DNA of 64,000 nt from Sulfitobacter sp. THAF37. Lineage in GTDB: Bacteria; Pseudomonadota; Alphaproteobacteria; Rhodobacterales; Rhodobacteraceae. Below the pieces are notes generated by a model. It was not told the origin of the DNA, ran no database searches, and worked only from the letters and a program-made list of their open reading frames with translations. The stretch's first letter is position 1; the number at the start of each line of letters is the position of its first letter. Where the stretch lies: assembly GCF_009363555.1 (NCBI RefSeq), contig NZ_CP045372.1, positions 1 to 64,000 of the forward strand, in the 5' to 3' direction. Shown here piece after piece: positions 26,841-35,034 of this stretch. A program made the translations under genes and the position numbers.

Positions 26841-27111
26841 TTAGGTCGTGTTGACATCCATTCTCGCCCACCCGCGCGAGACGGATTTTGCCGCTGGCGC
26901 CCTGATGTGAGCGCAGCAATGTGATCATTGGAAGCGACCATCCGGGAGGACAGAGGCAAAATCCGCCGCGCCCCGAAGGGGTTTCGCCAAAATGGCCCAT
27001 TTCTGCGTTAAGAGAGCTTGAAATAGCTGGCTATTCCTGCGCTCTCTTGCCTGGAACTGAGCAATTTTGGACTGAAACGGGTGGGCGAAAATGAATGTCA
27101 ACACGACCTAA
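26841..27111. mobile_element. 271-bp MITE with 34-bp terminal inverted repeats
   Basis: The ends 26841-26874 and 27078-27111 are 34-base inverted repeats matching at 32 positions, beginning TTAGGTCGTGTTGACAT. A TA sits at each outer end, compatible with a TA target duplication plus an element starting GGTCGTG. The inside has no convincing gene but contains a strong hairpin at 27010-27048 (AAGAGAGC/GCTCTCTT around AATAGC-TG-GCTATT). These are the marks of a non-autonomous element mobilised by a transposase encoded elsewhere, perhaps IS5- or IS630-like. It fills most of the 321-base gap between the LysR and hydrolase genes. Confidence 0.8.
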
Positions 27112-27152
27112 CACCGCGCAAGGGTCAGACTTGCCACCAGAGGAAGGCGGAC

Positions 27153-28289
27153 GTGACCAGCAGGATCGACAGGATCAGGCCCGATGCACCCGCGCTGGCA
27201 CGGCGCGGCCCGCACCCGGTGGGCGTGCAGACCCATATCCTGGGGGTGCCGGGGCCAGACGATCTGCCCGACCGCGCGCTGACGACCGAGGTCTGGTACC
27301 CTGCGGCGGCGGGCACCGCACCGGGCACCGCCTATGACACGCTGCTGCGCGACGGGATGACCCCGGTGCGCTACCTGGGTCACGCCTGCCGCGATGCGAC
27401 GCCCAGCACGGACCCGGCCCCGCTGGTCGTGCTGTCGCATGGCTATCCCGGCAACCGCTACCTGATGGCCCACCTGGCCGAGGCGCTGGCGGCGCGCGGC
27501 TTTGTCGTGGCGGCGCCGGATCACGCGGGCAGCACTTACGACGACCAGCAGGATTTTGCGGTGACGCTGGTGCACCGCCCGCTGGACCAGCGCGGCGTGA
27601 TCGACGCCATGGCGGCATTGCCGGGGCCGCTGGGCGCCGTGACGGACACCGACCGGGTCGGCGTGATCGGCTATTCCATGGGTGGCTACGGGGCGCTGGT
27701 GCTGGGCGGCGCGGGGCTGAGTGACGCGGCGCTGACCCACGACCGCGCGCCACGCGACGGCACGCTGGCGCGGCACCGGGCGGGGGCGGCGCAACACCGG
27801 GCGCTGGCCGATCCGCGCATCAGGGCGATCCTGCCGATCGGTCCCTGGGGCCGCAACCACGGGTTCTGGACGGCGGCGGGCATGGCGGGTCTGCGGGTGC
27901 CGATGCTGCTGATGGCGGGCACGGCGGACGAGGTATCGGGCGGCGGCGCCATGCGCCAGATCGTGGCAGAGACGACAGCCGTGGACCGCTTCCTGCTGAG
28001 CTTTGAGCACGCGGGCCACAATGCCGCAGCACCGGTGCCCGCACCGGACGAAAGCTGGGCGCATTCCGACGCTCTGGGCTGGCCGCCGTTCCAGCACTAC
28101 GCCGACCCGGTGTGGGACACTCTGCGGATGAACAACATCGCGCAGCATTTCGCCTGCGCCTTCATGGGCCTGCACCTGCAGGGCGACGCCACGATGGCGG
28201 ATTACCTTGCCCCCGGCTGGGCGGGGTTTCCACCCGAAACCGCACGCGGATTGACGCTGGAGCACCTGCGCGCGGGCGAAACATTCTGA
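27153..28289 (+). CDS. Alpha/beta hydrolase (dienelactone hydrolase-like)
   Basis: A 378-residue hydrolase. VVLSHGYPGNRYLMAHLAEAL gives the oxyanion region near residue 95, VGVIGYSMGGYGALVLG the nucleophile elbow near residue 172, LLMAGTADEVSGG the acid region and FEHAGHNAAAP the catalytic His. It resembles platelet-activating-factor-acetylhydrolase or dienelactone-hydrolase-like proteins, substrate unknown. The best start is GTG at 27153, six bases after AGGAAGG; an in-frame ATG at 27081 lies in the MITE terminal repeat and is probably spurious. No signal peptide is seen. The next hydrolase follows after 23 bases. Confidence 0.82.
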   Translation: MTSRIDRIRPDAPALARRGPHPVGVQTHILGVPGPDDLPDRALTTEVWYPAAAGTAPGTAYDTLLRDGMTPVRYLGHACRDATPSTDPAPLVVLSHGYPGNRYLMAHLAEALAARGFVVAAPDHAGSTYDDQQDFAVTLVHRPLDQRGVIDAMAALPGPLGAVTDTDRVGVIGYSMGGYGALVLGGAGLSDAALTHDRAPRDGTLARHRAGAAQHRALADPRIRAILPIGPWGRNHGFWTAAGMAGLRVPMLLMAGTADEVSGGGAMRQIVAETTAVDRFLLSFEHAGHNAAAPVPAPDESWAHSDALGWPPFQHYADPVWDTLRMNNIAQHFACAFMGLHLQGDATMADYLAPGWAGFPPETARGLTLEHLRAGETF

Positions 28290-28312
28290 CACCTCTGGAA
28301 AGGACAAGACCG

Positions 28313-29191
28313 ATGACCGAACCGCGCACCGAGACAGTAACATTGGACGGCAATCCATTCTTCCTGCGCCACTGGGGCGACGAAAGCCTGCCTCGGCTTT
28401 TGCTGCTGCACGGCTTTCCCGAGTATGGCGGCGCCTGGGAGAGCTTGGCCCCGCTGCTGGCGGACCGGTTTCACTGCATCGCCCCGGACCAGCGCGGCTA
28501 TGGCCAAAGCTGGGCGCCCGAACAGGTGTCGGACTATGCCACCGGCAAACTGGTGGGCGACATGGCGGCGCTGATCGGGGATGAACCGCTGACGGTCCTG
28601 GGACACGACTGGGGCGCCGCGGTGGCCTATGGGCTGGCGATGTCCCGGCCCGATCTGGTGGACAGGCTGATCATCATGAACGGCGTCCATCCCGTCCCCT
28701 TCCAGCGGGCGCTGGCGGCAGGCGGCGCGCAGGCCGAGGCGTCGCAATACATCCACTACCTGCGTGCCGAAGGGTCCGAGGACCGGCTGGGCCGGGACGG
28801 CTGTTCCAAGCTGCTGAACGTGTTTTCGTCCCGTATGGACATGGAATGGCTCAGCGGGGCGACGCGGGCGGCCTACGTGACGGAATGGTCGCGGCCCGGG
28901 CGGCTGCGCGGCATGGTGAACTGGTACCGCGCCTCGCCGCTGATGGTTCCGGCACCGGGCGAGACGGTCGAGATGCCGGACCTGCCTCTCGACCGGCTGA
29001 AGGTGCGCTGCCCGCATCTGCTGATCTGGGGCATGAACGACACCGCCCTGCTGCCCGAGGCAACAGCAGGGCTGGAGGATTTCGCCCCCGATCTCACGCG
29101 GGTAGAGATCGACGGGGCGGATCACTGGCTGCACCACCAGAAGCCGCAGGAAGTGGCGCAGGCCGTTCTGGGATGGGTCGACGGGGGCTAA
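28313..29191 (+). CDS. Alpha/beta hydrolase, epoxide-hydrolase type
   Basis: A 292-residue hydrolase of the epoxide hydrolase/haloalkane dehalogenase branch. LLHGFPEYGGAWE carries the HGxP oxyanion motif, PDQRGYGQS follows, and the nucleophile elbow is VLGHDWGAAVAYG near residue 99, with Asp in place of Ser. IWGMNDTALLPE supplies the acid region and GADHWLHHQKP the catalytic His. Asp at the elbow fits attack on epoxides or halides. SD-like GGAAAGGA precedes the ATG. It forms a pair with the preceding hydrolase. Confidence 0.88.
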   Translation: MTEPRTETVTLDGNPFFLRHWGDESLPRLLLLHGFPEYGGAWESLAPLLADRFHCIAPDQRGYGQSWAPEQVSDYATGKLVGDMAALIGDEPLTVLGHDWGAAVAYGLAMSRPDLVDRLIIMNGVHPVPFQRALAAGGAQAEASQYIHYLRAEGSEDRLGRDGCSKLLNVFSSRMDMEWLSGATRAAYVTEWSRPGRLRGMVNWYRASPLMVPAPGETVEMPDLPLDRLKVRCPHLLIWGMNDTALLPEATAGLEDFAPDLTRVEIDGADHWLHHQKPQEVAQAVLGWVDGG

Positions 29192-29392
29192 GCACGGAAA
29201 GCCCACGCCGGGGCCGGTCAGGAATACCTGACTTGTCTCAGCGGGGCGGCGACCACAGAATTCCGTTATTTCAAAGCGCCCCGCCTTAAACTTGGATCGC
29301 CGATACCCTGCCGCGCTTCGCGCTCTCGGGACATCGGCGGTACGGAGTGTGTCAGGTCAAAGGCGGGACCTGTAAAGAACGGAATTTTCGCC

Positions 29393-29524
29393 ATGCTGCT
29401 TCGTATCGTACCATTGCTTGCCATCGCCATTACCCTGATCGCGCTGGTCCTGTCGGCCTTTTGGCGCCCCTATGACCGGAACGGGCTGAATGCGCCCGCG
29501 CATCAGGTCTCGGGCTTGCTCTGA
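29393..29524 (+). CDS. Small single-pass membrane protein
   Basis: A 43-residue reading frame. Residues 2-23 form one hydrophobic helix (LRIVPLLAIAITLIALVLSAF), followed by a short polar tail ending VSGLL. Its stop is two bases from the end of the convergent dddL gene. Codon choice is like that of the neighbours. Function unknown; the weak ribosome site (GGAA, 11 bases upstream) makes it a tentative call. Confidence 0.45.
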   Translation: MLLRIVPLLAIAITLIALVLSAFWRPYDRNGLNAPAHQVSGLL

Positions 29525-29525
29525 C

Positions 29526-30194
29526 TCAGGCCTTGCGCGGCCGGGTAAAGACCATCTTCTGCTGGTGCAGATCCCCGGGCGCGCCGATCCAGGCGTAGCC
29601 CAGAAGCGCCGGTTCACGCTTGCCCACCGTGATCCGGTGCAGATGGTCGGGCGGATTGAAGATCATCGAGCCGGGCACGTACACGCCCTGATGGTTCTCT
29701 GACACCGCGCCGGACAGGCAGACATAACTTTCGGTGATGCCCTTGTGGGCATGGGCCGGATAGGTGCAGCCGGGCGCGAAGAGCACCACGCCCAGAATGA
29801 TCTCAGGCCCGACCACGGGGCCGTTGGGCCCTGCGAATTCGGCGTAGGCGTAGCTGTTCTGAAGCCCCTTTGGCACCTTTTCGTAGCCGTATTGCCAGCT
29901 GAGATCGCCAGTGACCGCGTCGAGCGCCCGCACGGCCGGGGCCAGCACACCCTGCCGCCCCTCGTCCAGCGCCCGGCGCAGATGGGCAGTGACCGGCTTT
30001 TCGGCGCGGGGCTGCAGGCGCAGCTCTGGCTGGCTGCGCAGCAGCCGCGCGATGGCCTCGCGCACCTTGCGCTGGTGGCCCGCGATGCGGTCGCTGCCGC
30101 CTGCGGGCAGATAGCGGTAAAGCTCGTCGAACTCCTGCAACAGGTAACGCCAATCGGGTCGGTCCGCCAAGGTCGGCGCTGGGTCGGATGACAT
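29526..30194 (-). CDS. dddL: DMSP lyase DddL
   Basis: A 222-residue cupin protein matching DddL, which cleaves dimethylsulfoniopropionate to dimethyl sulfide and acrylate. The N-terminal helical part (DRPDWRYLLQEFDELYRYLP, RKVREAIARLLRSQP) and WQYGYEKVPKGLQ fit the family. The cupin metal ligands are visible in APGCTYPAHAHKGITESYVCLSG (His, His and Glu) and IFNPPDHLHRITVG (His). The start at MSSDPAPT places DRPDWRYLL at the usual distance. It is divergent from parE over 153 bases and no DMSP transporter or acrylate genes lie beside it. Confidence 0.9.
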   Translation of the reverse strand: MSSDPAPTLADRPDWRYLLQEFDELYRYLPAGGSDRIAGHQRKVREAIARLLRSQPELRLQPRAEKPVTAHLRRALDEGRQGVLAPAVRALDAVTGDLSWQYGYEKVPKGLQNSYAYAEFAGPNGPVVGPEIILGVVLFAPGCTYPAHAHKGITESYVCLSGAVSENHQGVYVPGSMIFNPPDHLHRITVGKREPALLGYAWIGAPGDLHQQKMVFTRPRKA

Positions 30195-30347
30195 GGGCGG
30201 CGGCGGCATCTGCGGCTCCGAAAGCTGGCTCGTTCCAGCCAGCATAGGCGGCAGAATCCAAAATGAAAGCGGTGATCGCCCTTTCCCCGCTTGCCCCTGT
30301 CTGGCATACTCGAAGGTCAACAAAACCAAAAAAAACAGGCATGCCCC

Positions 30348-32309
30348 ATGACCGACCTGCTTTCCGGTGCCCAGCCCAGCGGCAAAGAATACGATGCCTC
30401 CTCCATCCAGGTGCTGGAGGACATGGAACACGTCCGGCTGCGGCCGGGCATGTACATCGGCGGCAAGGACGATCGCGCCCTGCACCATATGGTGGCCGAG
30501 ATCGTGGACAACTCGATGGACGAGGCGGTGGCGGGCCATGCCACATGGATCGAACTGGAACTACACGAGAACGGCCATGTGACGGTGCGCGACAACGGGC
30601 GCGGCATCCCGACCGATCCGCACCCGAAGGATCCCTCCAAGTCGGCGTTGGAGATCATCTTTTGCACGCTGAACGCGGGCGGAAAATTCTCGGGCGACAG
30701 CTATGAGACGTCGGGCGGCCTGCATGGCGTGGGATCGTCGGTGGTAAACGCGCTGTCCGACCACCTGCGGGTCGAGGTCGCGCGCAATCGCGAGCTGTTC
30801 GCGATGGAATTCTCGCGCGGTCTGCCCCAGGGCAAGCTGGAAAAGATCGGCGCGGCCCCGAACCGGCGCGGCACCGCCGTCACCTTTCACCCCGACCCGG
30901 AGATCTTTGGCGCGCTCAAGCTGCGTCCGGCCCGCCTGTTCGCGATGGCACGCTCCAAGGCCTACCTGTTCTCGGGCGTCGAGATTCGCTGGAAGTCCGC
31001 CCTGCCCGACGGCGACACGCCGACGGAGGCGACGTTCCACTTTCCCGGCGGGCTGTCGGACTACCTGAACGAGACACTGACCGGATCGACCACCTATGCC
31101 GAGGCTCCCTTTGGCGGAACGGTCGATTTCAAGGAGAAATTCGGCAACCCCGGCAAGGTGGAATGGGCGATCAACTGGACGCCCTCGCGCGACGGTTTCA
31201 TCCAGTCCTACTGCAACACCATTCCCACGCCCGAGGGCGGCACCCACGAGGCCGGTTTCTGGGCCGCGATCCTGAAGGGGATCAAGGCCTATGGCGAGTT
31301 GGTGGGCAACCGCAAGGCGGGCACGATCACCCGCGAGGACCTGATCACCGGCGGCTGTGCGCTGGTGTCGTGTTTCATCCGCGAACCGGAATTCGTGGGC
31401 CAGACCAAGGATCGGCTGGCCACGACCGAGGCGCAGCGCATGGTGGAAAACGCCGTGCGCGACCATTTCGACAACTGGCTGGCGGCGGACACGAAATCGG
31501 CGGGCGCAATCCTTGATTTCCTTGTCCTGCGGGCCGAGGAACGCCTGCGCCGCCGACAGGAAAAGGAGACCGCGCGCAAGACGGCCACGAAGAAGCTGCG
31601 CCTGCCGGGCAAGCTGACAGATTGCACCTCGAAATCGCGCGAGGGGACGGAACTGTTCATCGTCGAGGGCGACAGCGCGGGCGGCTCCGGCAAGGGCGCG
31701 CGCAACCGCGAGACGCAGGCGCTGCTGCCGCTCAAGGGCAAGATCCTGAACGTGCTGGGCGCGGCCTCGGGCAAGCTGAGCACGAATGCGGAAATATCGG
31801 ACCTCTGCGAGGCGCTGGGCGTGGGCATGGGCAGCAAGTTCAACCTCGACGACCTGCGCTATGACAAGATCATCATCATGACCGACGCGGACGTGGACGG
31901 CGCGCATATCGCCGCGCTGCTGATGACGTTCTTCTACACCCAGATGCGCCCGCTGATCGACAACGGGCACCTCTACCTCGCCTGCCCGCCGCTCTACCGG
32001 CTGACACAGGGGGCCAAGCGGCTCTACGTGGCGGACGAGGTCGAAAAGAACCACTGGCTGGAGAAAGGCCTGGGCGGCAAGGGCAAGATCGACCTGCAAC
32101 GCTTCAAGGGTCTGGGCGAAATGGACGCAAAGGACCTGAAAGAGACCACGATGGACCCCGCGACGCGCAAACTGATCCGGGTGACGGTGGACGAGGACAT
32201 CCCGGGCGAGACCGGCGACCTCGTGGAACGGCTGATGGGGAAAAAGCCGGAACTGCGGTTCCAGTATATCCAGGAGAACGCCCGGTTTGTGGAGGAGTTG
32301 GATGTTTGA
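30348..32309 (+). CDS. parE: DNA topoisomerase IV subunit B
   Basis: A 653-residue type IIA topoisomerase ATPase subunit that unlinks daughter chromosomes with ParC. The GHKL ATPase domain holds EIVDNSMDEAVAG near residue 52, VRDNGRGIPTDPHP near residue 81 and ETSGGLHGVGSSVVNALS near residue 124. The TOPRIM region has LFIVEGDSAGGSGKGARNRETQALLPLKGK near residue 438, MTDADVDGAHI near residue 510 and LQRFKGLGEMDAKDL near residue 582. The second of two nearby ATGs (30348) matches the family start. Confidence 0.97.
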   Translation: MTDLLSGAQPSGKEYDASSIQVLEDMEHVRLRPGMYIGGKDDRALHHMVAEIVDNSMDEAVAGHATWIELELHENGHVTVRDNGRGIPTDPHPKDPSKSALEIIFCTLNAGGKFSGDSYETSGGLHGVGSSVVNALSDHLRVEVARNRELFAMEFSRGLPQGKLEKIGAAPNRRGTAVTFHPDPEIFGALKLRPARLFAMARSKAYLFSGVEIRWKSALPDGDTPTEATFHFPGGLSDYLNETLTGSTTYAEAPFGGTVDFKEKFGNPGKVEWAINWTPSRDGFIQSYCNTIPTPEGGTHEAGFWAAILKGIKAYGELVGNRKAGTITREDLITGGCALVSCFIREPEFVGQTKDRLATTEAQRMVENAVRDHFDNWLAADTKSAGAILDFLVLRAEERLRRRQEKETARKTATKKLRLPGKLTDCTSKSREGTELFIVEGDSAGGSGKGARNRETQALLPLKGKILNVLGAASGKLSTNAEISDLCEALGVGMGSKFNLDDLRYDKIIIMTDADVDGAHIAALLMTFFYTQMRPLIDNGHLYLACPPLYRLTQGAKRLYVADEVEKNHWLEKGLGGKGKIDLQRFKGLGEMDAKDLKETTMDPATRKLIRVTVDEDIPGETGDLVERLMGKKPELRFQYIQENARFVEELDV

Positions 32310-32321
32310 GGCGTTTAATTG

Positions 32322-32999
32322 ATGAGACCTTCTTCAGTCTCAATTGGGAACAAAACCAGTAAAGGAGGAACAAACACTCATGGTCAGTTTCGCCCTAAAT
32401 CAGTAAATACGTTTTGTCCGTTCTGCTCGAGTAAAGTAACCTTCTCATTAGTAAACTCGAATCCAACTCCCATGCCAACAATTTGGCCTGCTCAATCTAC
32501 ATGTCCAGAGTGTGAAGAGAGCGTAAATTTTATCGTCTATTACACCAAACAGGATGGAAATTCTTCGGTTGCAGATATTTCGATGTTCCCTGCACCGTCT
32601 CATTTGATTGCGCCGGTTGAACTTCCGGAGAAACTCCCCGCCGCTTTAAGCAGCGCCGTCCGAGATGCGGAAGCTGCTTACAGAGCGGGACTATATTCAC
32701 CAGCGGTCACTTGCGCCGGGAGGGCTCTCGAGGGCCTTCTCAAACATATCCTGAGAGAAAAAGACACGAGCTTATACAAATTGATTGATATTTTTTGCGA
32801 GTCAGAAGAAGCAACTAAACCCATAAAGAAGCTTTCTCATACTATGCGCGAGGGGCGGAATGTTGCAGCGCACTTCGACGAAAACATTATTCCGGATCAA
32901 AAATCGGCAGAGATCATGATTGAGTTATTACACTATTTAGTTTCGTACCTCTTCCTTTTCAGCGAAAAGGCGGAAAAACTGAGTACGAAACTACGTTAA
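32322..32999 (+). CDS. DUF4145/HEPN-like protein with zinc ribbon
   Basis: A 225-residue protein, markedly more AT-rich than its neighbours. Residues 31-75 hold two CxxC pairs (FCPFCSSK and STCPECEES), a likely zinc ribbon. The C-terminal half resembles DUF4145: DAEAAYRAGLYSPAVTCAGRALEGLLKHIL, then MREGRNVAAHFDE. RNVAAH matches the RxxxxH motif of HEPN nucleases, and I recall DUF4145 as a member of that group. Such domains occur in defence or RNA-targeting proteins, but function here is open. It starts 12 bases after parE; an alternative TTG lies one codon upstream. Confidence 0.75.
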   Translation: MRPSSVSIGNKTSKGGTNTHGQFRPKSVNTFCPFCSSKVTFSLVNSNPTPMPTIWPAQSTCPECEESVNFIVYYTKQDGNSSVADISMFPAPSHLIAPVELPEKLPAALSSAVRDAEAAYRAGLYSPAVTCAGRALEGLLKHILREKDTSLYKLIDIFCESEEATKPIKKLSHTMREGRNVAAHFDENIIPDQKSAEIMIELLHYLVSYLFLFSEKAEKLSTKLR

Positions 33000-33009
33000 G
33001 GGAACATGT

Positions 33010-33155
33010 CCGGGACCCCGTCCCGGGCCGCGCCCGACCTCCCCCACGGGGAGGGCGCACATGCGTGCACCCCGGGGCTGCCGCCCCCCTTCGGCCTCAA
33101 ACTGTCCACTGGACAGTTTGCAAGACGGCCTTCGGCCCGAGGTCGGGCGCGGCCC
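33010..33155. repeat. Palindrome cluster between DUF4145 and thioesterase genes
   Basis: An outer perfect 16-base inverted repeat (33025-33040 and 33140-33155) encloses further dyads: CCTCCCC/GGGGAGG at 33038-33054 and CAAACTGTCC-ACT-GGACAGTTTG at 33098-33120. CCGGGAC/GTCCCGG lies at 33010-33026. I see no gene in this stretch. It resembles an intergenic palindromic repeat element. Confidence 0.65.
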
Positions 33156-33213
33156 TGATGTTGTGTTTTGTTGTGAGATGCGCGCTATTCACATCCTCTT
33201 CCCAGCGACATCT

Positions 33214-33284
33214 GTTCCGTATCCCATGCGCCTTTGGCGCATAGCCCCTTCCCTTCCCCCATGGGGAAGGGGCTACGACGGAAC
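33214..33284. repeat. Three-way-junction palindrome
   Basis: An outer stem GTTCCGT/ACGGAAC (33214-33220, 33278-33284) encloses two hairpins side by side: ATGCGCC-TTT-GGCGCAT (33226-33242) and a 12-bp TAGCCCCTTCCC/GGGAAGGGGCTA stem (33242-33253, 33264-33275). The layout is that of a folded RNA or a compound repeat. It is 130 bases before the thioesterase ATG; no gene is seen here, and 33285-33414 holds only the GGAGG ribosome site at its end. Confidence 0.6.
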
Positions 33285-33414
33285 AATGGTTTGGGATCAA
33301 TACGCGCGTTTCTGCGAGGATGAGATTTACGGTGACCGGGCCCGCCCCCCCCTGCCGGGGCTTGCGCCAGTGCGAAGCACGCCTAGGATCGGGGCCATAT
33401 GCCCCGGAGGCCCC

Positions 33415-33816
33415 ATGACACCGCAAGCCGCGCAAGACATCCTTGAAAACGCCTTTGCCCCCTGGGTGCGCGCGTTGCAGCCAACCATCACCGAGATCGG
33501 GGTGGACCGTACCATCCTGACCATCCCCATCACCCCCGACATCATCCGCGTCGGCGGCATCGTCTCGGGGCAGGCGCTGGCGGCACTGGCGGATACGGCG
33601 ATGGTCTTTGCCTGTTTCGGCCACCTCGACGCCCCCGCGCCGGTGGGGACCGTGACCCTCGACACCCAGTTCCTGCGCCCCGCCAGCGGCGACAGCATCC
33701 GTGCCGAGGCCGAGGTCACGCGGGCAGGCAAATCCATGCTGTTCGCCCGCTGCACCCTGATCGCCGAACCCTCTGGCAAGCCGGTCGCGCTGGCCACCGC
33801 GACATTCGCGCGCTGA
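33415..33816 (+). CDS. PaaI-family hotdog thioesterase
   Basis: A 133-residue hotdog-fold protein. GGIVSGQALAALADTAMVFACFGHL near residue 47 carries the family's helix with the catalytic acid position, and DTQFLRPASGDSIRAEAEVTRAGKSMLFARC gives the central sheet (TLDTQFLRP). Such enzymes hydrolyse acyl-CoA thioesters. The ATG at 33415 has CCGGAGG five bases upstream. The 415-base upstream spacer is filled with palindromes. Confidence 0.85.
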   Translation: MTPQAAQDILENAFAPWVRALQPTITEIGVDRTILTIPITPDIIRVGGIVSGQALAALADTAMVFACFGHLDAPAPVGTVTLDTQFLRPASGDSIRAEAEVTRAGKSMLFARCTLIAEPSGKPVALATATFAR

Positions 33817-33865
33817 GGCGCAATCTCCGCTTGATCCCGGCCCCGCGCCGCGCCTTACTGCGCGC

Positions 33866-34543
33866 ATGATCCGGCTCTTTCTCATCCTGTTGCTGCTGGC
33901 CTCCTGCGGGCGCCCCCTGACGGAAAACGAACGCGCCTTTATGGCCGGGATCCACGGCGATACGCTGGACGTCAGCACCGTGCGCCTGCATGACGGCGCG
34001 CCCCTGCGCGCCGTGACCTTCCGCCGCAAACCACGCCCGCGCACCACCTGCCGCGAGCTGATCCTGCCCCCCGCCAAGGATGAAATCGTCACGACCAAGC
34101 CCGCCGCCATGGCATTGTTCAACACCGTCCTGTTCGACAAGGACTGGTATCTGGACGACTACCTGCCGGACTACCCCGACCAGATCGGACTGATCGCCGC
34201 GATGCTGCTGGCGCACGAGCTGACGCATGTCTGGCAGTGGCAGAACCGCGATGTCACCGGCTATTCGCCGCTGCGCGCGGGGTCGGAAAGCCTTTTGCAG
34301 GATGACCCCTACCTCTTCGACATTTCCGCCGATCGGGAGTTTCTGAAGTTCGGCTACGAACAGCAGGGCTCGATCGTGGAGGAATTCGTCTGCTGCCGGG
34401 CGCTCGCGCCGCAGGGCGCGCGAACCAAGAGACTGCACGCGCTGATTTCACAGGTGATGCCGGTGGCCCCCCTGCCCGCGCGCCCCCAGTCAGACGTGCG
34501 CCTGCCCTGGGACGGGGTCGAGCTGGAGACGATCTGCCGCTAG
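33866..34543 (+). CDS. Lipoprotein with HExxH metalloprotease-like motif
   Basis: A 225-residue lipoprotein: hydrophobic signal and lipobox LLASC with Cys at residue 14. Near residue 117 HELTHVWQWQ carries HExxH, the zinc-binding core of metallopeptidases. A downstream third ligand is not obvious; E in SESLLQDDPY or VEEF could serve. A Cys pair (FVCCRA) lies near residue 175. I do not recognise a named family. It overlaps the convergent cytochrome gene by four bases. Confidence 0.7.
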   Translation: MIRLFLILLLLASCGRPLTENERAFMAGIHGDTLDVSTVRLHDGAPLRAVTFRRKPRPRTTCRELILPPAKDEIVTTKPAAMALFNTVLFDKDWYLDDYLPDYPDQIGLIAAMLLAHELTHVWQWQNRDVTGYSPLRAGSESLLQDDPYLFDISADREFLKFGYEQQGSIVEEFVCCRALAPQGARTKRLHALISQVMPVAPLPARPQSDVRLPWDGVELETICR

Positions 34544-34941
34544 TTCTGGATGCTTTCAAGGTAGGCCAGCAACCCCGCCAGCACCCGCGGCGTGGGGGTC
34601 ATCACGCCGTCCACCTCCACCGGCACCAGGTCATCTTCCATCGCACCGCCGAACTGCGGCATCACCCGCGCAAGGTGTCCCTGTTCCGGGTCTCCGTAGA
34701 TATAGCTGAGCGCGCGGGCGCGGGGAAAGGTCCCGCCGTTCGAGCGGGTCAGAAGCGTCAGGTCGGTGGGTGCCGTTTCCAGCCCCGCGGCAAGCGGCCC
34801 GTCGCCGCGCCCGGTGGTGCCGTGGCAGGCGGTGCAATTGGCGGCGAAAAAGGCCGCGCCGTCGCTTTGTGTCGGCATGGTCTCGGGCGCGCAGGCGGCC
34901 AGGGTGCCGAGCAGGGTGAGGGTCTTGGTCAGGTGGGTCAT
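34540..34941 (-). CDS. Lipoprotein cytochrome c
   Basis: A 133-residue cytochrome c with a lipobox (TLAACAP, Cys near residue 17) and one haem site, NCTACHGTTGRGDGPLA near residue 36 (CxxCH). The distal Met is likely in ARVMPQFGG near residue 93. It would be a membrane-tethered periplasmic electron carrier. No partner oxidase is adjacent. The gene converges on the HExxH lipoprotein. Confidence 0.88.
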   Translation of the reverse strand: MTHLTKTLTLLGTLAACAPETMPTQSDGAAFFAANCTACHGTTGRGDGPLAAGLETAPTDLTLLTRSNGGTFPRARALSYIYGDPEQGHLARVMPQFGGAMEDDLVPVEVDGVMTPTPRVLAGLLAYLESIQN

Positions 34942-35034
34942 GCCGGGTCTCCTGTTGATTGCCCCTCATGTGGCATCACCCGGCAGACGCTGCCATGATC
35001 CAGATCAAGTTTGCGGTGCCCGTCAGCGGCGTTG

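Noticed and set aside
26841..27111. Peptide frames inside the MITE
   Set aside because: Frames begin in the terminal repeats and show no family features; they are by-products of the element.
33061..33414. N-terminal extension of the thioesterase
   Set aside because: The stretch is made of palindromes and the ATG at 33415 has an ideal ribosome site.
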